Below are positions 60,772-64,000 of a DNA stretch of 64,000 bases, piece after piece; positions within the stretch are counted from its first letter, which is position 1; every line of letters begins with the position of its first letter. Under the pieces are notes generated by a model, which searched no databases, was not told the DNA's origin, and was given only the letters and a program-made list of their open reading frames with translations. The position numbers and the translations under genes were made by a program. Where the stretch lies: contig NZ_FNVY01000003.1 in the NCBI RefSeq assembly GCF_900104595.1, positions 496,001 to 560,000 of the forward strand, in the 5' to 3' direction. Source of the DNA: Enterococcus timonensis (GTDB taxonomy: Bacteria > Bacillota > Bacilli > Lactobacillales > Enterococcaceae).

Positions 60772-62937
60772 ATGGCTCGGTGGAAAAAGTTTTTTGAAAA
60801 AAATGCGTCCTCACCTAAGAACAATCGCAAAAAAGTCGGCAGATTGTTATTTGCTGTGGCTTTTGGGTTGTTCTTTTTGTTTGCTATTCGGCTAATTACT
60901 ATTGTCGCTACTGATTCGGTTTCTGGCACTAAGCTTTCTACGCAAGTTGCCAAATTATACAATGGAGAAAGTAGTGTACCAGCTAGACGAGGCACGATTT
61001 ATGACCGCAACGGAGAAGCCATTGCTGAAGATGCCACTTCGTATTCAGTTTATGTCGTATTAAATACTAATTACACAATAGGCGACACAAAATATTATGC
61101 CCAAGAAGCTGATTATCCAGTGATTGCCCAAATTTTAAATCAGTATTTAGCCATTGACGAAAGTTATTCACTTGACCAAATGCAACAAACGTTAGAAGAT
61201 GGTTCGAAACCATTTCAAGTGGAGTTTGGCAATGCGGGAAAAAATGTGAATTTAGAACAAAAATTAGCTATGGAAGAGGCAATGGCTGCAGATAATAGGA
61301 AAGGATTGTTTTTTGAAGAACATCCTGCACGTCTGTATCCTAATGGCAACTTCGCTTCTTATTTGATTGGTTACGCGCAACTGACAGACGTTAAAGACGA
61401 GAGTAAAGGACTCGAGGGAATTATGGGGATTGAAGCAAGTTACAACGATATCTTGCAAGGAACCTCGGGGAAAACAACTTTTGAAAAAGATCATAATGGC
61501 AATCCGGTGGCAGGCACAGTAGATGAAATTACTCAAGCAACAGATGGTCAAGATATTTACACTACAATTGATAGTCATTTGCAAAGTTATCTAGAAACTT
61601 TAATGGATGCCGCTTTTGAGACGAGTCAACCGGAAGATTTAACTGCTGTTTTAATGAAAGCTAAAACCGGAGAAATTGTGGCCATGAGCCAAAGACCAAC
61701 TTATAATCCCCAAGAAGGATTTAAAGAAGACACCTTGTATCGAAATTTATTGGCAGAAGATCCTTTTGAACCAGGATCCACCATGAAAACGATGTTGTTA
61801 GCTGCGGCGATTAATGAAAATAAATTCAATCCATACGAAACTTACAACAATCAATCATTAAAGCTTTATGACACCACTATTAATGATCATGATTTAGGCG
61901 CCATTGGTACTTTAAATATGAGTCAAGCTTTTGCCTGGTCGAGTAATATCGGGATGACTTTACTAGAACAAAAATTAGGTGACGATGTTTGGCGAGATTA
62001 TTTAAATCGTTTTGGTTTTGGTCAATCTACTGGGTCAAAATTACCAAATGAAACAAGCGGCTCATTGCCGGAAAGTTCACCAGTTAGTGTGGCCATGTCG
62101 TCATTTGGACAAGCTATTTCTGTTTCTGATTTGCAAATGCTGCAAGCTTATTCAGCCATTACAAATCACGGACAAATGTTAAAACCTTACTATATTAGTC
62201 AAACTGTCGACCAAAATACCGGCGAGGTGCAAGTAACGCAACCTACTCAACTAGGACAAGTCGTCACCGACGATACGGCGAGCCAAGTTTTAACGCATTT
62301 ACAAGATGTGGTGGAAAATCAAACATATGGGACCGGGAATGGATACGCCATTGACGGCTATGAAGTTGGTGCTAAAACCGGGACCGCCCAAATTGCAGAA
62401 GGCGGCGGGTATTTAACCGGGACCAATCAATATATTTACTCTGTAATGATGGCAGCGCCGATTGATGATCCGGAATATTTACTTTATGTAACGATTAAAA
62501 AACCGACAACTTATACTAGTGCGGTCTTACCAAGTATTACCAATCCTTTAATGAAAAGAGCATTGGATTTAAAAGAAAATCAAATCAGTACGTTAACCCC
62601 TGAAGTCGCAAATTATCAAGGACAAGATGTTGAAACAGCAAAAAGTGCTTTAACTGTCTTAGGCTTGCAACCCATTGTTTTAGGTGATGGCACCACAGTC
62701 GATGCCCAATCTATTGCTGCTGGAACTAGCTTGCTTTCTAATTCCAAAGTAATCTTACGGACAAAAGGAACGTTAACGATGCCAGATGTTTCTGGCTGGA
62801 GTAAAAATGATTTGATTCATTTACAAGAATTACTCAATGTACAATTTGAAATAATTGGTCAAGGATTTGCTGTGGCTCAAAGTTTAAGCGCCGGACAAGC
62901 TCTTGGTAGTGAAACCATTCGAATTGTTTTACAATAA
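60772..62937 (+). CDS. pbp2X: Division-specific class B PBP (PBP2x/FtsI type) with PASTA domains
   Basis: 721-aa septal transpeptidase. A membrane helix (~24-46), a dimerisation domain (ARRGTIYDRNGEAIAEDATSY-like near 66), and the penicillin-binding domain with GSTMKTM (SxxK near 337), SSN and KTGTA near 538, then two C-terminal PASTA repeats (~610-660 and ~665-721). It starts at the base after the ftsL stop. The normal dcw position supports the division role. Confidence 0.95.
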   Translation: MARWKKFFEKNASSPKNNRKKVGRLLFAVAFGLFFLFAIRLITIVATDSVSGTKLSTQVAKLYNGESSVPARRGTIYDRNGEAIAEDATSYSVYVVLNTNYTIGDTKYYAQEADYPVIAQILNQYLAIDESYSLDQMQQTLEDGSKPFQVEFGNAGKNVNLEQKLAMEEAMAADNRKGLFFEEHPARLYPNGNFASYLIGYAQLTDVKDESKGLEGIMGIEASYNDILQGTSGKTTFEKDHNGNPVAGTVDEITQATDGQDIYTTIDSHLQSYLETLMDAAFETSQPEDLTAVLMKAKTGEIVAMSQRPTYNPQEGFKEDTLYRNLLAEDPFEPGSTMKTMLLAAAINENKFNPYETYNNQSLKLYDTTINDHDLGAIGTLNMSQAFAWSSNIGMTLLEQKLGDDVWRDYLNRFGFGQSTGSKLPNETSGSLPESSPVSVAMSSFGQAISVSDLQMLQAYSAITNHGQMLKPYYISQTVDQNTGEVQVTQPTQLGQVVTDDTASQVLTHLQDVVENQTYGTGNGYAIDGYEVGAKTGTAQIAEGGGYLTGTNQYIYSVMMAAPIDDPEYLLYVTIKKPTTYTSAVLPSITNPLMKRALDLKENQISTLTPEVANYQGQDVETAKSALTVLGLQPIVLGDGTTVDAQSIAAGTSLLSNSKVILRTKGTLTMPDVSGWSKNDLIHLQELLNVQFEIIGQGFAVAQSLSAGQALGSETIRIVLQ

Positions 62938-62973
62938 AAATAACAGCCCTAAGCAAAATTAAGGAGAAAAAAT

Positions 62974-63951
62974 ATGGAATGGACCCAAATCTTTTTACCG
63001 ATAGCTTCAAGTTTTGGACTAACAGTCGCGGCGATGCCGTTTTTCATTGGTTATTTTCGCATGAAAAAACAAGGTCAACAAATCCGCGAAGATGGGCCGA
63101 AATGGCATAATGCCAAAGCGGGCACTCCAACCATGGGGGGCGTGATTTTTTTACTTGCTGCAGCGATAACGGCTATTTGGTCAGGATTTTGGGTCGGCGC
63201 TGTGACGCCAGTTTTATGGATTTTACTTTTTATTTTGGCACTTTATGGCTTATTAGGATTTCTCGATGATTTTATTAAAATCTTTCAAAAAAGAAATCTA
63301 GGTTTACGTTCTTGGCAAAAATTGGCCGGACAAATTCTCGGTGGTTTGATTTTTTATTTAGTTTATCGCAGCGAACATTTTTCCGATGCTTTACATTTAC
63401 CATTTGGCTTGGAATTGCCTTTAGGTTTATTATACGGCGTGTTCGTTATTTTTTGGCTCGTTGGTTTTTCCAATGCAGTGAATTTAGCAGATGGAATCGA
63501 TGGCTTAGTGGCCGGCCTTGGCACAATTTCTTTTGGCACGTATGCGATTATTGCTTGGCAACAACAACAATGGGATGTTTTCATTTTGTGTATTGCCGTT
63601 GTTGGCGGCTTACTGGGCTTTTTCCCTTATAATCATAAGTCAGCGAAAATTTTTATGGGTGATGTTGGTGCCCTTTCACTAGGCGGCGTGCTAGCGGCGG
63701 TTTCCATTTTGCTGCGCCAAGAATGGACGTTACTTTTGATTGGTTTTGTTTATGTAGTAGAGACTGCTTCGGTGATGCTCCAAGTGACCAGCTTTAAATT
63801 GACCGGCAAACGACTTTTTAAAATGTCCCCGATTCATCATCATTTTGAAATGAGCGGCTGGAAAGAGTGGAAGATTGATATCGTATTTTGGAGTGTCGGT
63901 CTAATTATGAGTGGACTGACCTTGGTAATCATTTATGGCTTGGGAGGCTAA
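62974..63951 (+). CDS. mraY: Phospho-MurNAc-pentapeptide transferase MraY
   Basis: 325-aa membrane enzyme that makes lipid I from UDP-MurNAc-pentapeptide and undecaprenyl phosphate. Ten hydrophobic segments; active-site motifs GFLDDFIKI near 91, [15 protein letters not shown] near 167, [12 protein letters not shown] near 228 and [15 protein letters not shown] near 287. The ATG has AAGGAG upstream. It is followed within three bases by murD. Confidence 0.97.
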   Translation: MEWTQIFLPIASSFGLTVAAMPFFIGYFRMKKQGQQIREDGPKWHNAKAGTPTMGGVIFLLAAAITAIWSGFWVGAVTPVLWILLFILALYGLLGFLDDFIKIFQKRNLGLRSWQKLAGQILGGLIFYLVYRSEHFSDALHLPFGLELPLGLLYGVFVIFWLVGFSNAVNLADGIDGLVAGLGTISFGTYAIIAWQQQQWDVFILCIAVVGGLLGFFPYNHKSAKIFMGDVGALSLGGVLAAVSILLRQEWTLLLIGFVYVVETASVMLQVTSFKLTGKRLFKMSPIHHHFEMSGWKEWKIDIVFWSVGLIMSGLTLVIIYGLGG

Positions 63952-63953
63952 TT

Positions 63954-64000
63954 ATGAAAAAAATTAAAGATTACGATCAAAAAAAAGTGTTTGTCTTAGG
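63954..64000 (+). CDS. murD: MurD, N-terminal fragment
   Basis: The first 15 codons (MKKIKDYDQKKVFVL) of a gene cut by the window end. Its place after mraY and the start of a Rossmann-like strand fit UDP-MurNAc-L-Ala:D-Glu ligase. Only context supports the name. Confidence 0.8.
   Translation, partial: MKKIKDYDQKKVFVL

Overview
The window is a low-GC Firmicutes chromosome segment, most likely from the order Lactobacillales and the Enterococcaceae or a close relative. The evidence is conserved gene neighbourhoods (ecsAB; phosphotransferase-trmB; spxH/CYTH/relQ/nadK/RluA/mgtE; folD-xseAB-ispA-tlyA-argR-recN; DUF3397-mraZ-rsmH-ftsL-pbp-mraY-murD), T-box riboswitches, strong AGGAGG ribosome binding sites and frequent TTG/GTG starts. 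Species cannot be fixed by eye.

Layout. 1-5.2 kb: 5' end of a HIT gene, divergent ecsAB, a phosphotransferase, trmB and a membrane-anchored metallophosphoesterase. 5.2-7.9 kb (minus): a polar amino-acid ABC importer behind two tandem T-box leaders, both with a CAC triplet in the putative specifier loop, so probably a histidine importer. 7.9-9.6 kb (minus): a DUF1576-like membrane protein and a small partner. 9.7-18.1 kb: a YhgE/Pip protein, a membrane-anchored MutS-like ATPase and a two-subunit ABC exporter. 18.2-23.4 kb: stress/alarmone block (SpxH, CYTH, RelQ, NAD kinase, RluA-type synthase, MgtE). 23.4-30.8 kb: T-box-controlled brnQ, cutC, rlmA, trmL with a structured leader, a phosphatase and recD2.

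30.8-43.2 kb is the main accessory region: a glycan-utilisation island inserted exactly at the 3' end of recD2 and bounded by a perfect 66-bp direct repeat of that gene end. It carries a divergent ArsR-type regulator, a sugar ABC importer without its own ATPase, a DUF624 membrane protein, a GH105-type unsaturated uronyl hydrolase, a TIM-barrel isomerase/epimerase, two Gfo/Idh/MocA oxidoreductases and a GH2 glycosidase. More ATA and AGA codons than the flanks suggest transfer. No recombinase is present.

43.2-64 kb: pbp1A, nfo, a dicarboxylate/amino-acid symporter, murE, a NUDIX hydrolase, the folD-recN cluster, an aromatic-acid-exporter-like protein, small DUF4044 and DUF3397 genes, then the division/cell-wall cluster with a clear MraZ operator.

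Two copies of a ~150-bp repeat (14.2 and 57.9 kb) have arms that differ between copies but stay complementary within each copy, implying a selected secondary structure. No rRNA, tRNA, CRISPR array or intact IS was seen.
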